From an uncultured Rhodocyclaceae bacterium (GTDB taxonomy: Bacteria > Pseudomonadota > Gammaproteobacteria > Burkholderiales > Rhodocyclaceae), in contig CAJQTY010000002.1 in the NCBI GenBank assembly GCA_907163075.1, forward strand, positions 682,001-746,000: a stretch of 64,000 bases of DNA, read 5' to 3'. The position numbers were made by a program, and so were the translations under genes. Below, piece after piece: positions 11,116 through 24,832 of this stretch. The notes beneath the pieces were generated by a model. That model did not search any database and was not told the DNA's origin. It worked only from the letters and a program-made list of their open reading frames with translations. Numbering within the stretch: the stretch's first letter is position 1; every line of letters begins with the position of its first letter.

Positions 11116-12585
11116 TCAAGGCAAGCTCCGCCGTGGCCGGTCGTCAGCTCGGGGGTGCGACGCAACGGCGAGGTGGGGCAGTTCACGCTCTTCCTGGATC
11201 AGCCATTGGCCTTTCTGGAAGACCAGCAGCAGCGACCTGAGCTCGTCGTCGCGATAGGCGGGAGACTGAAACTGCTGCCGGAAATCGACGCGCACCTTGC
11301 CATCGGACAGGGGATGCACCTTGGTTTCGCTGATCAGGATGTTGAGGACGCCGGGCTGAGTCAGGCGAGCTTCGCGCTGCCTGATCCAGTCGGCACGGCT
11401 GGGGGTGTTACCGCGGTAGTCCGGGACGTAGGCGGCCAGATAGCTAACCACATCCTTGGCCGTCCACGCCTGCTGCCAGCGGTCCACAGCGCGTAACACC
11501 GCCACGGCGACGTCGGCGATGGCGGCGGCGGGCGTCGGTTCCGCCGGCTTGACTGCCGGTGGCGCGGAAACCACCGCCGGCGGCGGATTGAGGGCGGCCG
11601 CGGGCTTCGGAACAGCAGGCGGCGGCAGTACGGCGGGCGCCCCCGGTGCAGCAGCCGGTGCCGGCAGGGGCACGGGCGGGCGGGCGGCGGGTAACGCGAT
11701 GGCCGCTCCTGGCGCGGGGGCGGCCGGTGAGCGGGCGGCGTCCTTGCCGGTGCCGCTGGCGCTGCCGATCATCTGGTCGCCGATGGCGACCTTGCAGCGC
11801 AGCCCTGACGGTAGCTCGTTGTTCGGGTTGGGTAATTCGAGGCGAACGCGGAAGGTGTTGCTGGCCGGATCGATGAACTGGTCGACCAGGGTGACCGTGG
11901 CCGTGCGCTCGCCGGCGTCAGGCAGTTCCGGGTAGACGGTGGCGCTCATTCCCGTCTTGACCTGTCGATAGTTTGCCGCCGGCATGAAGACCTCGACGCG
12001 CAGCGGATCCATCGCCGCGATTCTCAATACCGGGCGGTCCTCCACCCGTTCTCCGGGCGAAAGGTAGCGATCGACCACGACGCCCGACAGCGGGCTGACC
12101 AGATTGCGCAGCGATAGCTGGGCGCGCGCCATTTCGTACTCGTAGTCCCATATCCGCTTCTGCTCGCGCGCCTGCGCCAGCCGCTGTTCGGCGACATCGG
12201 CCTCGGTCCGGGTCTGGTCCAGCGCCTGTGGCGAGATGAAATTCTTGCCCACCAGGTTCTGGGCACGACTGAGGCGCTGACGATTGTAGTCGCGATTGGC
12301 CAGTGCGGCCTCAACGTCGGCCTGCGCCTGGGAGCGGCTGCGCGCGACGCCGGCGGCGGCCTTTTCGACATCGGCTTTGAGCGTGGCCAGGACCTGGCCT
12401 TTGTGGATGACTGAACCCCGATCGACGTGGACCTTTTCGATGACGCCAATCACCTGGCTGCCGAGTTCGACGACCTGGTGCGGCTCGATGAGACAGCCCA
12501 GGGGCTGTGCGGCGTGGCTCATTGCCGAGAGCGCGAGGCACAGCGTCAAGAGCGACGCCCAGCAGACATTAGGATGATTCATCAT
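11116..12585 (-). CDS. HlyD-family periplasmic adaptor with C-terminal Cds6/NTF2-like domain
   Basis: The start is taken as the ATG at 12585, 20 bp after the preceding gene; a second ATG follows at 12582. An N-terminal hydrophobic stretch ending at SHAA looks like a signal peptide. Next come a split biotinyl-lipoyl/HlyD core with a coiled-coil hairpin (about residues 35-270), a Pro/Ala-rich linker (about 285-350), and a C-terminal domain of about 105 residues (RAVDRWQQAWTAKD onward) resembling the domain found after Cds6-type L,D-transpeptidases. Membrane fusion proteins bridge inner-membrane exporters and outer-membrane channels; no ABC ATPase or TolC-like gene lies beside it. The extra domain might bind peptidoglycan or the giant substrate, which is inference. 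It lies directly upstream of the second giant protein. Confidence 0.85.
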   Translation of the reverse strand: MMNHPNVCWASLLTLCLALSAMSHAAQPLGCLIEPHQVVELGSQVIGVIEKVHVDRGSVIHKGQVLATLKADVEKAAAGVARSRSQAQADVEAALANRDYNRQRLSRAQNLVGKNFISPQALDQTRTEADVAEQRLAQAREQKRIWDYEYEMARAQLSLRNLVSPLSGVVVDRYLSPGERVEDRPVLRIAAMDPLRVEVFMPAANYRQVKTGMSATVYPELPDAGERTATVTLVDQFIDPASNTFRVRLELPNPNNELPSGLRCKVAIGDQMIGSASGTGKDAARSPAAPAPGAAIALPAARPPVPLPAPAAAPGAPAVLPPPAVPKPAAALNPPPAVVSAPPAVKPAEPTPAAAIADVAVAVLRAVDRWQQAWTAKDVVSYLAAYVPDYRGNTPSRADWIRQREARLTQPGVLNILISETKVHPLSDGKVRVDFRQQFQSPAYRDDELRSLLLVFQKGQWLIQEERELPHLAVASHPRADDRPRRSLP

Positions 12586-12605
12586 TATTCTCAACTCGAT
12601 TTCTG

Positions 12606-14408
12606 TTATTTACGGTTCGCACGCAGGGCCAACAGTCCGGATATCTGGTCTGCCGGCAGCGGATGGCTGAAATAGTAACCCTGGAAATTCTGGCACGAAC
12701 GCGCTGCCAGATTGGCCAGCTGGTCTTCGGTCTCGACTCCTTCGGCGACCACCTTCAAGCCCAGACCGGTGGCCAGACTGAGGATGGCGGCGACAATGGC
12801 CGTCGATTCCAAACTGGTGTCCATGTCGGCGACGAAGGAGCGATCGATCTTGATTTCGTCGATACGCAGTCGTTTGAGGTGGCTGAACGAGGAGTAGCCG
12901 GTACCGAAATCGTCGAGCGACAGTCCGACGCCCATGTCCTTGACTCTGTCGAGCACGGCGACCGATTGATCGCCCTCGCTTATCAGCATGGATTCGGTGA
13001 TTTCGAGCATCAGGTTGCCCGGCAATACCCCGGCCGATTTCAGCGCGCGGTCGATCGTTTCCGGGAAATGCGCTTGCTGCAGCTGCGGCGCGGCGGCGTT
13101 GACGGATACGACCAGGTCGCGGAACCCCGCCAGCTCCCAGGCCTTGAGCTGACTGCAGGCTTCGAACAGCGCCCACTCTCCCAACTCGCCGATCAGCCCG
13201 GCGGCCTCGGCGATCGGAATGAAACGACCTGGCATAAGCAGCCCAAGTTCCGGATGCTGCCAGCGCATCAGCGCCTCGAAGCCGACGATGCGGCCACTGG
13301 CGATCTCGACCTGCGGCTGATAATGCAGCCGCAGTTGGGCGCCACTGACCGCCTGACGCAGGCCATGTTCGAGCGTCAGGCGTTCCAGCGAGCGGATGTT
13401 CAGTTCGCTCGAATAGAACATGAATCCGTTGCCCCCCAGTTGCTTTGCGGCATGCATGGCGACATCCGCGTTCTTTAGCAGGGTGATGACATCGACGCCG
13501 TCATCGGGAGAGATGGCGATGCCGATGCTGGCCGAAACGTACAGATCGTGCTCGCCGATGATGATCGGCGCGGCAAGTGCGGTGGCGACGTGCCGGGCGA
13601 GCATTTCGGGCATCGGACTGTTCGCCAGGTCGGGCGTCAGGACGATGAATTCGTCGCCGCCAAAGCGCGACAGGACCGACCGCCCTCCCGCGCCGCTGCC
13701 GTGCAGCTTCTCTATGCTGCGGAGAACGGCGCGCAGGCGCTCGGTCACGGCCTTGAGCAGCGTATCGCCGACGCCGTAGCCAAGCGTGTCGTTGATCTCC
13801 TTGAAGCGGTCGAGGTCGATATGCAGCACGGCCATGCGCTGAGGCGCTGGAGTTTCCTGCTGCAGCAGACTGCGCAGACGCTCGATGAAGGCACGGCGGT
13901 TGGGCAACTCGGTCAGGCTGTCGTAATGCGCCAGCCGGTCACGGTAAGCCTTGAACGCCAGGGTGTTGCGCAGACGCAGCGTCAGCTCGCTGGGGTCTAC
14001 CGGCTTGGCGAGGAAATCGGTGGCGCCGAGCTCCAGCGCCCGCAACTTGGTTTCGGCGTCGCTGGCGGCGGTCAGCATGATCACCGGAACATAGCGCAAC
14101 TCGGCATCGCTGCTCATCGCCTGCAGGATATCGAAACCGCTCACGCCGGGCATCAACAGGTCGAGCAGCACCACGTCCGGCTGTTCATGACGGATCAGCT
14201 GCAGCGCCTGTGCGGGTTGGGACAGGGGAACGGTCTTGCGGTAGCCGGCTTCGGCCAGAAAGGCCTGGATGACTTCGAGGGTAATCGGGTCGTCATCGAT
14301 CATCATTACCGTCGAATGGGTCAGCGTATCAGCCGCTTCTTCGCCGTTGCCGGCCAGTGACGCCCGGGCGCTCCGCGTTCCTGCAAGGGTAAGTTTGTCG
14401 TCAAACAT
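12606..14408 (-). CDS. Response regulator with GGDEF and EAL domains
   Basis: 600 residues. The receiver domain (about 30-150) has the acceptor Asp in VVLLDLLMPG near residue 80 and the conserved Lys in LAKPVD. The GGDEF domain (about 165-340) keeps RFGGDEF. The EAL domain (about 355-590) keeps FEALMRW, EITES, DDFGTGYSS, KIDRSF and AEGVET. Both cyclase and phosphodiesterase signatures therefore look intact, so the protein may make or degrade cyclic di-GMP; no RxxD inhibitory site is visible before GGDEF. It begins 32 bp after the histidine kinase and is probably its output. Placement between two giant surface-protein genes suggests control of their export or retention (inference). Confidence 0.93.
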   Translation of the reverse strand: MFDDKLTLAGTRSARASLAGNGEEAADTLTHSTVMMIDDDPITLEVIQAFLAEAGYRKTVPLSQPAQALQLIRHEQPDVVLLDLLMPGVSGFDILQAMSSDAELRYVPVIMLTAASDAETKLRALELGATDFLAKPVDPSELTLRLRNTLAFKAYRDRLAHYDSLTELPNRRAFIERLRSLLQQETPAPQRMAVLHIDLDRFKEINDTLGYGVGDTLLKAVTERLRAVLRSIEKLHGSGAGGRSVLSRFGGDEFIVLTPDLANSPMPEMLARHVATALAAPIIIGEHDLYVSASIGIAISPDDGVDVITLLKNADVAMHAAKQLGGNGFMFYSSELNIRSLERLTLEHGLRQAVSGAQLRLHYQPQVEIASGRIVGFEALMRWQHPELGLLMPGRFIPIAEAAGLIGELGEWALFEACSQLKAWELAGFRDLVVSVNAAAPQLQQAHFPETIDRALKSAGVLPGNLMLEITESMLISEGDQSVAVLDRVKDMGVGLSLDDFGTGYSSFSHLKRLRIDEIKIDRSFVADMDTSLESTAIVAAILSLATGLGLKVVAEGVETEDQLANLAARSCQNFQGYYFSHPLPADQISGLLALRANRK

Positions 14409-14440
14409 GGGTACCTATCAACTCGATAAATTTGCTGTAA

Positions 14441-16953
<2,513 letters not shown>

Positions 16954-16957
<4 letters not shown>

Positions 16958-19900
16958 TGCGCCTCCCTTACAAGCGTCGAACTGGCGCCCGAATCCTGCC
17001 GGAACTCATTCGCAGGCGCGGTCGCTGGCAAAACCGGGGCCACCGGCCGCTGCGGGGTGCGCTGCTTCTCGAACATGCGCTCGGAGAGATCATCATCATC
17101 ATCGCCTTGGCGCTTCTTGCGCTGGTAGAAAGCCAGCACCGGCACCGGGTCGAGCACCGCCCAGGCCGGCAGCGTCGACAGCAGGCTGCCAAGCAATGCC
17201 GTGCCGCGCAACAGCCATAGCACATAGCCGACGGACAGACCACCGGAGACGGCGACCGAGGTGCCGACGACGACGCGCTCGACCGTGTCCTGCGCCGCAA
17301 TCTGGTCGCGCATCTCGTCGAGCGCGCGCGCGAAGCCCGGCGAACCCATGGCCAGTTTGAAGGGTTCCAGCGTCTGGAGCTGCATCGACTCCAGCATTGC
17401 GATGCGCATTTCCTGCAGTTGAACAGGCAGCAACTTTTCCTGTGGTGCCGCGGTCGAAACCGTCTCGAACGCCTGGTTGACTGTCGAGGAGGCAACTGTG
17501 ACGTCGCTGCGCGGGTCACCGGGCAGAGTCAGGGTGGCCAGATGCAGGACTTCCGACAGACTCACGACCGTCACACCGAGTTGCGCCGCTGGGCCATCGA
17601 AGGTCTTGGCTGCCGGGCCCTCGACGAGGGTTTCCGCCTTGGCTGCGGGCGGCGGGGCCGTGTCTGCCGCCGCCTCGGGGAGCGCCGTTGTCGCGGCCGC
17701 AGGGAGCGCGGAAGTAAGCACGGTGCTGACCGCGGCGCTGTCGCCCGTATCCGGATCGCTGGCACGCGCCGTAATTCCGGCCGCAATGCCGTTGCCGGTG
17801 CCTGCCACCGCCTGGTTGGCGTCGTCGTTGGTGTCAGTAATCGCCGCGACCGGCTCGTTAACGTTGATCACTGTAACGCGGATCGCCTGGGTATCGCTGA
17901 AGGTTCCGTCGCCGACCTGCACGGTCACCTCATAGACGTTGTCCGCATTCGCGTCGGTGGGCGCTTCGAAGTTCGGTGCGCTCAGGAGAGCGAGAAAACC
18001 GCTGCTGGGATCGAGGGTGAACCGCATTTGGTCGGCGCCGCCGACCAAGCTGTAGGTAAGGGTCTGCGCCGGCAGGTCGGCGTCGCTGGCGGTGACGGTG
18101 GCGACGGCGGTGCTGTTCTCGGCGACGCTGATCGAGGCGCTGGCCGCGCCGCCGTTGCTGGTGATGTCGGGGGCGTTGTCGTTAAGGGAATTCACAGCGA
18201 TGGTGAAGGTTTGCGTGTTGAATGATCCATCAGTCGAACCGGCCCGCACCACGATGGTGTGGCTGGTCGCCGCCTCGGCGTCCAGGGCGCCGGCCACTGT
18301 AACGACCCCGGTTGTCGCGCTGATCGCGAAGCGGCCGCTCGCGTCGTCGATCAGGCTATAGCTTACGACGTCGCCGACGTCAGAATCGGTCCCCAAGGCA
18401 CTGAGTCCAACCAGCGTGCCGATGCCTGAGTTCTCTGCCGCTTGGTCGGCCAAGACGTTCACATCACTGATAGCGCCAACCGACGATTCGTTCGCGTTGG
18501 TCACATCGATCGTGAACAGGGTTGTCGAGAAACTGCCGTCGGCCGAGGTGGCGCGCACTGTGACGACGTGGCTGGTCGCGGTTTCGTAATCGAGAACGCC
18601 GGCGACCATCAATGCGCCGCTGGCGGCGTTGATCGTGAAGCGTCCGCTGGCCGAGTCGTCAAGGGTATAGGTGATTACGTTGGCGGTTGCGTCCGGGTCA
18701 ATGGCACTCGCCGTGACACCGACGAGGGTTCCGACGCCGGCGTTCTCGGCCACGCTGTTCACCGCCGGATTGGTATCGCTGACCGCGCCGGCAGGGAATT
18801 CGTTCGCGTCGCTCACCGTCACGGCAATTGCCTGCGTGCCCGTCAGGCTACCGTCGCTGACCTGCACGATGACGTCGTAGACGTTGTTGCCGCCCACATC
18901 GCTCGTGGTCTCGTAGTCGGGGGCGCTGGCGAAGGTGAGCACGCCGGTGCTGGCGTCGATACTGAACAGCGCTTGGTCGGCGCCGCCGACCAAGCTGTAG
19001 GTGAGCGTCGGCGCCGGCAGGTCGGCGTCGCTGGCGGTAACGGTGGTGACGGCGTTGGCGTTCTCGGCCACGTTGATCGAGGCGCTGGCGCCGCCGCCGT
19101 CGCTGGTTATCACCGGGGTGTTGTCGTTGTCCGGGTTTACCGTGACGCTGATCGCCTGCGTGGTCGTCAGGTTGCCGTCGCTGACCTGCACGGTGGCCTC
19201 ATAGACGTTGTCGCCATTGGCGTCGGCGGGCGCTTCGAAGTTCGGTGCGCTGAGGAAAGCGAACACGCCGGTGCTGGCGTCGATACTGAACAGCGCTTGG
19301 TCGGCGCCGCCGACCAAGCTGTAGGTGAGCGTCGGCGCCGGCAGGTCGGCGTCGCTGGCGGTAACGGTGGTGACGGCGTTGGCGTTCTCGGCCACGTTGA
19401 TCGAGGCGCTGGCGCCGCCGCCGTCGCTGGTTATCACCGGGGTGTTGTCGTTGTCCGGGTTTACCGTGACGCTGATCGCCTGCGTGGTCGTCAGGTTGCC
19501 GTCGCTGACCTGCACGGTGGCCTCATAGACGTTGTCGCCATTGGCGTCGGCGGGCGCTTCGAAGTTCGGTGCGCTGAGGAAAGCGAACACGCCGGTGCTG
19601 GCGTCGATACTGAACAGCGCTTGGTCGGCGCCGCCGACCAAGCTGTAGGTGAGCGTCGGCGCCGGCAGGTCGGCGTCGCTGGCGGTAACGGTGGTGACGG
19701 CGTTGGCGTTCTCGGCCACGTTGATCGAGGCGCTGGCGCCGCCGCCGTCGCTGGTTATCACCGGGGTGTTGTCGTTGTCCGGGTTTACCGTGACGCTGAT
19801 CGCCTGCGTGGTCGTCAGGTTGCCGTCGCTGACCTGCACGGTGGCCTCATAGACGTTGTCGCCATTGGCGTCGGCGGGCGCTTCGAAGTTCGGTGCGCTG

Positions 19901-22900
19901 AGGAAAGCGAACACGCCGGTGCTGGCGTCGATACTGAACAGCGCTTGGTCGGCGCCGCCGACCAAGCTGTAGGTGAGCGTCGGCGCCGGCAGGTCGGCGT
20001 CGCTGGCGGTAACGGTGGTGACGGCGTTGGCGTTCTCGGCCACGTTGATCGAGGCGCTGGCGCCGCCGCCGTCGCTGGTTATCACCGGGGTGTTGTCGTT
20101 GTCCGGGTTTACCGTGACGCTGATCGCCTGCGTGGTCGTCAGGTTGCCGTCGCTGACCTGCACGGTGGCCTCATAGACGTTGTCGCCATTGGCGTCGGCG
20201 GGCGCTTCGAAGTTCGGTGCGCTGAGGAAAGCGAACACGCCGGTGCTGGCGTCGATACTGAACAGCGCTTGGTCGGCGCCGCCGACCAAGCTGTAGGTGA
20301 GCGTCGGCGCCGGCAGGTCGGCGTCGCTGGCGGTAACGGTGGTGACGGCGTTGGCGTTCTCGGCCACGTTGATCGAGGCGCTGGCGCCGCCGCCGTCGCT
20401 GGTTATCACCGGGGTGTTGTCGTTGTCCGGGTTTACCGTGACGCTGATCGCCTGCGTGGTCGTCAGGTTGCCGTCGCTGACCTGCACGGTGGCCTCATAG
20501 ACGTTGTCGCCATTGGCGTCGGCGGGCGCTTCGAAGTTCGGTGCGCTGAGGAAAGCGAACACGCCGGTGCTGGCGTCGATACTGAACAGCGCTTGGTCGG
20601 CGCCGCCGACCAAGCTGTAGGTGAGCGTCGGCGCCGGCAGGTCGGCGTCGCTGGCGGTAACGGTGGTGACGGCGTTGGCGTTCTCGGCCACGTTGATCGA
20701 GGCGCTGGCGCCGCCGCCGTCGCTGGTTATCACCGGGGTGTTGTCGTTGTCCGGGTTTACCGTGACGCTGATCGCCTGCGTGGTCGTCAGGTTGCCGTCG
20801 CTGACCTGCACGGTGGCCTCATAGACGTTGTCGCCATTGGCGTCGGCGGGCGCTTCGAAGTTCGGTGCGCTGAGGAAAGCGAACACGCCGGTGCTGGCGT
20901 CGATACTGAACAGCGCTTGGTCGGCGCCGCCGACCAAGCTGTAGGTGAGCGTCGGCGCCGGCAGGTCGGCGTCGCTGGCGGTAACGGTGGTGACGGCGTT
21001 GGCGTTCTCGGCCACGTTGATCGAGGCGCTGGCGCCGCCGCCGTCGCTGGTTATCACCGGGGTGTTGTCGTTGATCGAATTCACCGCGATAGTGAAGGTC
21101 TGCGTGTTGGATGACCCATCAGCCGATTCGGCCTGAACCACGATCGTGTGGCTGGTCGGTTGCTCGGCGTCCAGCGCGGCGGCCAGTTCCACAACACCGG
21201 TCGACGGATCGATCGCGAAGCGGCCGCCCGCGTTGCCGATCAGACTGTAGGTTATGGCGGATCCGTCAGGGTCGATCGCCAAGGCGGTAAGTCCGACCAG
21301 CGTTCCGCTGCTTGAGTTTTCTGCCACTTGGTTGGCAGCCGAGTTCGCATCGCTGATGGCGCCGACCGCCTGCTCGTTCACGTTGGTCACACCAACCGTA
21401 AATAGGGCCGTAGAAAAACTGCCGTCGGCACTGGTGGCGCGCACCGTGACGTCGTGGCTGGTCGCGGTTTCGTAATCGAGAACGCCGGCGACCATCAATG
21501 CGCCGCTGGCGGCGTTGATCGTGAAGCGTCCGCTGGCCGAGTCGTCAAGGGTATAGGTGATTACGTTGGCGGTTGCGTCCGGGTCAATGGCACTCGCCGT
21601 GACACCGACGAGGGTTCCGACGCCGGCGTTCTCGGCCACGCTGTTCACCGCCGGATTGGTATCGCTGACCGCGCCGGCAGGGAATTCGTTCGCGTCGCTG
21701 ACGGTCACCGAGATCAGTTGCGTGTCGCTGAACGCGCCATCGCTGACCTGCACCGTGACGTCGTAAACGTGGTTGCCGCCGACATCGTTGGGCACCTCGA
21801 AGTCTGGCGCAGCGATGAAACTCAGCGCTCCGCTGCTGGCGTTGATGCTGAATTTGGCGGCGTCGGCACCGCCGTTGATCGAATAGGTGAGCGATTGCGT
21901 CGGCAGGTCGGCGTCGCTGGCGGTCACCGTGGTGACGGCGGTGGCGTTCTCGGCAACATTGACCGCGGCGCTGGCGAGGCCGCCATTGCTGGTGATCTCC
22001 GGGTTATTGTCGTTCACCGGCGTGACGGTGACCGCGATCGCCTGGGTGTCGTTGAGGGTGCCGTCGCTGGCTTGCACGATCACGTCGTAGACGTTGTTGG
22101 CGCCGGCGTCGGTCGGTGCTTCGAAGTTCGGTGCGGCGGTGAAGCTGAGTACGCCGGTGCTGGCGTTGATGCTGAATTTGGCGGCGTCGGCACCGCCGTT
22201 GATCGAATAGGTGAGCGATTGCGTCGGCAGGTCGGCGTCGCTGGCGGTCACCGTGGTGACGGCGGTGGCGTTCTCGGCAACATTGACCGCGGCGCTGGCG
22301 AGGCCGCCATTGCTGGTGATCTCCGGGTTATTGTCGTTCACCGGCGTGACGGTGACCGCGATCGCCTGGGTGTCGTTGAGGGTGCCGTCGCTGGCTTGCA
22401 CGATCACGTCGTAGACGTTGTTGGCGCCGGCGTCGGTCGGTGCTTCGAAGTTCGGTGCGGCGGTGAAGCTGAGTACGCCGGTGCTGGCGTTGATGCTGAA
22501 TTTGGCGGCGTCGGCACCGCCGTTGATCGAATAGGTGAGCGATTGCGTCGGCAGGTCGGCGTCGCTGGCGGTCACCGTGGTGACGGCGGTGGCGTTCTCG
22601 GCAACATTGACCGCGGCGCTGGCGAGGCCGCCATTGCTGGTGATCTCCGGGTTATTGTCGTTCACCGGCGTGACGGTGACCGCGATCGCCTGGGTGTCGT
22701 TGAGGGTGCCGTCGCTGGCTTGCACGATCACGTCGTAGACGTTGTTGGCGCCGGCGTCGGTCGGTGCTTCGAAGTTCGGTGCGGCGGTGAAGCTGAGTAC
22801 GCCGGTGCTGGCGTTGATGCTGAATTTGGCGGCGTCGGCACCGCCGTTGATCGAATAGGTGAGCGATTGCGTCGGCAGGTCGGCGTCGCTGGCGGTCACC

Positions 22901-24828
22901 GTGGTGACGGCGGTGGCGTTCTCGGCAACATTGACCGCGGCGCTGGCGAGGCCGCCATTGCTGGTGATCACCGGTGCCACATTCGGCGGACCGTACTGCC
23001 GCACAATGACCCCCTTCGCATCACCCGCGCTTTCACCACTCCAGGCAACGACGTAGTTGTTGGTGTCGATCATTGCCACCGCGGCGTTCGCCTGATCTTG
23101 TATCGTGTGTTGATTGACCTGGAACGCCGTGCCCACCGCACTGCCATCGGCGTTGTATTTGCGGGCAAACACATCCAGGCCATCTCCGGTCTTCTGGTAC
23201 GCGACGACGAACGAGCCATCACTCACCATGTCGATGCTCGGGCTCGCCGCGTCGCCGCTGCTGACCTGGGACCAGTTGTAGGCGACCGAACCATCCGCGT
23301 TGAACCCCTTGACCCAAACTCCCGACAGCAATGCAATAGCGCTTTGCGTGCGATATGTGACCGTGAAATTGCCTGCGGCATTGACCGCCACCGCGGCCCC
23401 TGAAGCAGGTGAAAGCCCACTGTCCACCTGCACGCTGCCACCCAGCGCACCGCCACCGGCATCAAAGCGCTGGAAGTAGATGTGGCTGTTCACTTCCCAG
23501 ACGATCTGGAATCTACCATCGGGAGCCATCGCCACAGCCGGACCGTTCTCGGTCCCGGCATTCGTCAGGTTGGCGAGCCGGTCGGTGGCGTCTTTCGCGG
23601 TACCGTCGGCATTGAAGCGCCGGAAGAAGATGCCGGCGGTGTCTCCCGGCCCTTCGCCGTGCCAGGCGACGACGTAGTCGCCAGTGGTATCGCTCATCGC
23701 GATCACCGAATCCGTCTGCGCCCCGGTAGCCGTAGTGTTGACGGCTGTTTCGGCCGTCAACGCGTTGCCGCTGGCGTCAAAGCGCCGGGCATAGATGCTG
23801 GTGGGTGTACCGTCCTGGTTCTCGCTGGTCCAGGTAACGACGAAGTTGCCAGCCGAATCAGAGGCAACACGCGCCCACTTCTGGTCGTAGTTGGTCGTTG
23901 CATTAACGAGAATTTCACCAGTGAGCGGCGCACCGTTCGAACTAAAACGGCGCGCATAGACGCCATCGCCTGCCCCGTCTTGGCTGTTGCTGGTCCACAC
24001 GACGACATAGTTGCCCGCGGCATCAAGTGCGACGGCCTGCTGGCTGCCACGGTTTTCCGCGGTGGTGACCTGATCGTTCGCTGTGGTCTGATTGACCTGA
24101 ATCTCGTTGGTCGACATCAACAACACGCCGTTCCACGCCTGCTGAGCGGACAAGCTCAACGCCGAGTTGGTCTGGACGCTTCCCGACGCCAACTCGAGAA
24201 TCCAGTCGCCGCCCAACTGCTGTTGGCCGGTCGGGTCGTCGCTGGCCGCGACGTCGGCGCGCGTGAATTGCGCCAGACGCTGGACAAATTCCCGCCCGGT
24301 AGCGTTGGCGCCTACATCACAGCCGTAGATCAACAGATCCGCGTCTGGCGTAAGCGACAGTCCCCAGCCGGCGATCTCTTCGTTTCTGGCGTCAAGCGCG
24401 GCGCTGTCGAACCAGCTGTTCCCGAGCAGCAGCCTGCCCTCCTCGCCATGGGCGAAAAAATGAACAGCGGCGACATCGGTGCGGTTACGCAGGAGCTCGC
24501 TGATCTGAGCTATCCCGTCGCGTTCTCGCGCCAACCGGATTACTTCGAAGTGGCGCCCGGCGTCGCTGTTCAGGCCCGCCAGCAAGATATCAGCATCGTC
24601 GACGCGGGCATCGACGACGACCAGTTCCACGGGCGCTGCTGCCTGAAAGGCTTTTGCGTCGGCGCTGCCGGCGCTGTCCTGTTCATTCAGGAGCCGGTAT
24701 TCGGCTTGCGGCGGATTCGCCTGCAGACCGGCAATCCCCGGCGCCAGGTCTGCCGAATAGAGGACCCGAGACTCCAATTCCTCAACAATCGGCCGTGACG
24801 ACAGCAAACGCTGCATTGCTGGGATCAT
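16954..24828 (-). CDS. Giant DUF4347 / LEPR-motif cadherin-repeat protein with C-terminal membrane hairpin
   Basis: The start is taken as the ATG at 24828, 4 bp after the SecA-like gene and preceded by GGAATAGG; this gives 2,624 residues. The N-terminus has no signal peptide and carries [13 protein letters not shown]. Domains: DUF4347 (about 45-235, HFFAHG and IYGCDVG motifs), a propeller-like region of FNADG/GDYVVAW repeats (240-610), then some 16 cadherin-like units of about 108 residues with internal [12 protein letters not shown] and SVAENA motifs (613-2330). The C-terminal part is Ala/Pro-rich, then has two hydrophobic segments (about 2515-2566), a [10 protein letters not shown] patch and a polar tail. 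It is probably a surface fibre that can stay in the inner membrane through its C-terminus, or be released from it. The next gene is a sensor kinase overlapping by 4 bp. Confidence 0.9.
18941..21073 (-). repeat. 324-bp tandem repeats, cluster A (about 6.6 units)
   Basis: Successive units of exactly 324 bp (108 codons) are identical or nearly so at DNA level inside the giant cadherin gene. Each encodes one cadherin-like unit with [19 protein letters not shown]. Synonymous sites are also conserved, so the array expanded or was homogenised recently. Confidence 0.92.
21835..22969 (-). repeat. 324-bp tandem repeats, cluster B (about 3.5 units)
   Basis: A second identical array with the same 324-bp period but a different sequence type ([19 protein letters not shown]) lies in the same gene, closer to the N-terminus. 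The arrays are separated by single divergent units, so they amplified independently. Confidence 0.92.
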
Positions 24829-24832
24829 TCGC

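Noticed and set aside
18442..21114. Plus-strand open frame of 890 codons with regular repeats
   Set aside because: It is the antisense shadow of the GC-rich 324-bp repeats in the giant cadherin gene; composition is Gly/Val/Arg/Asp-rich with no family features.
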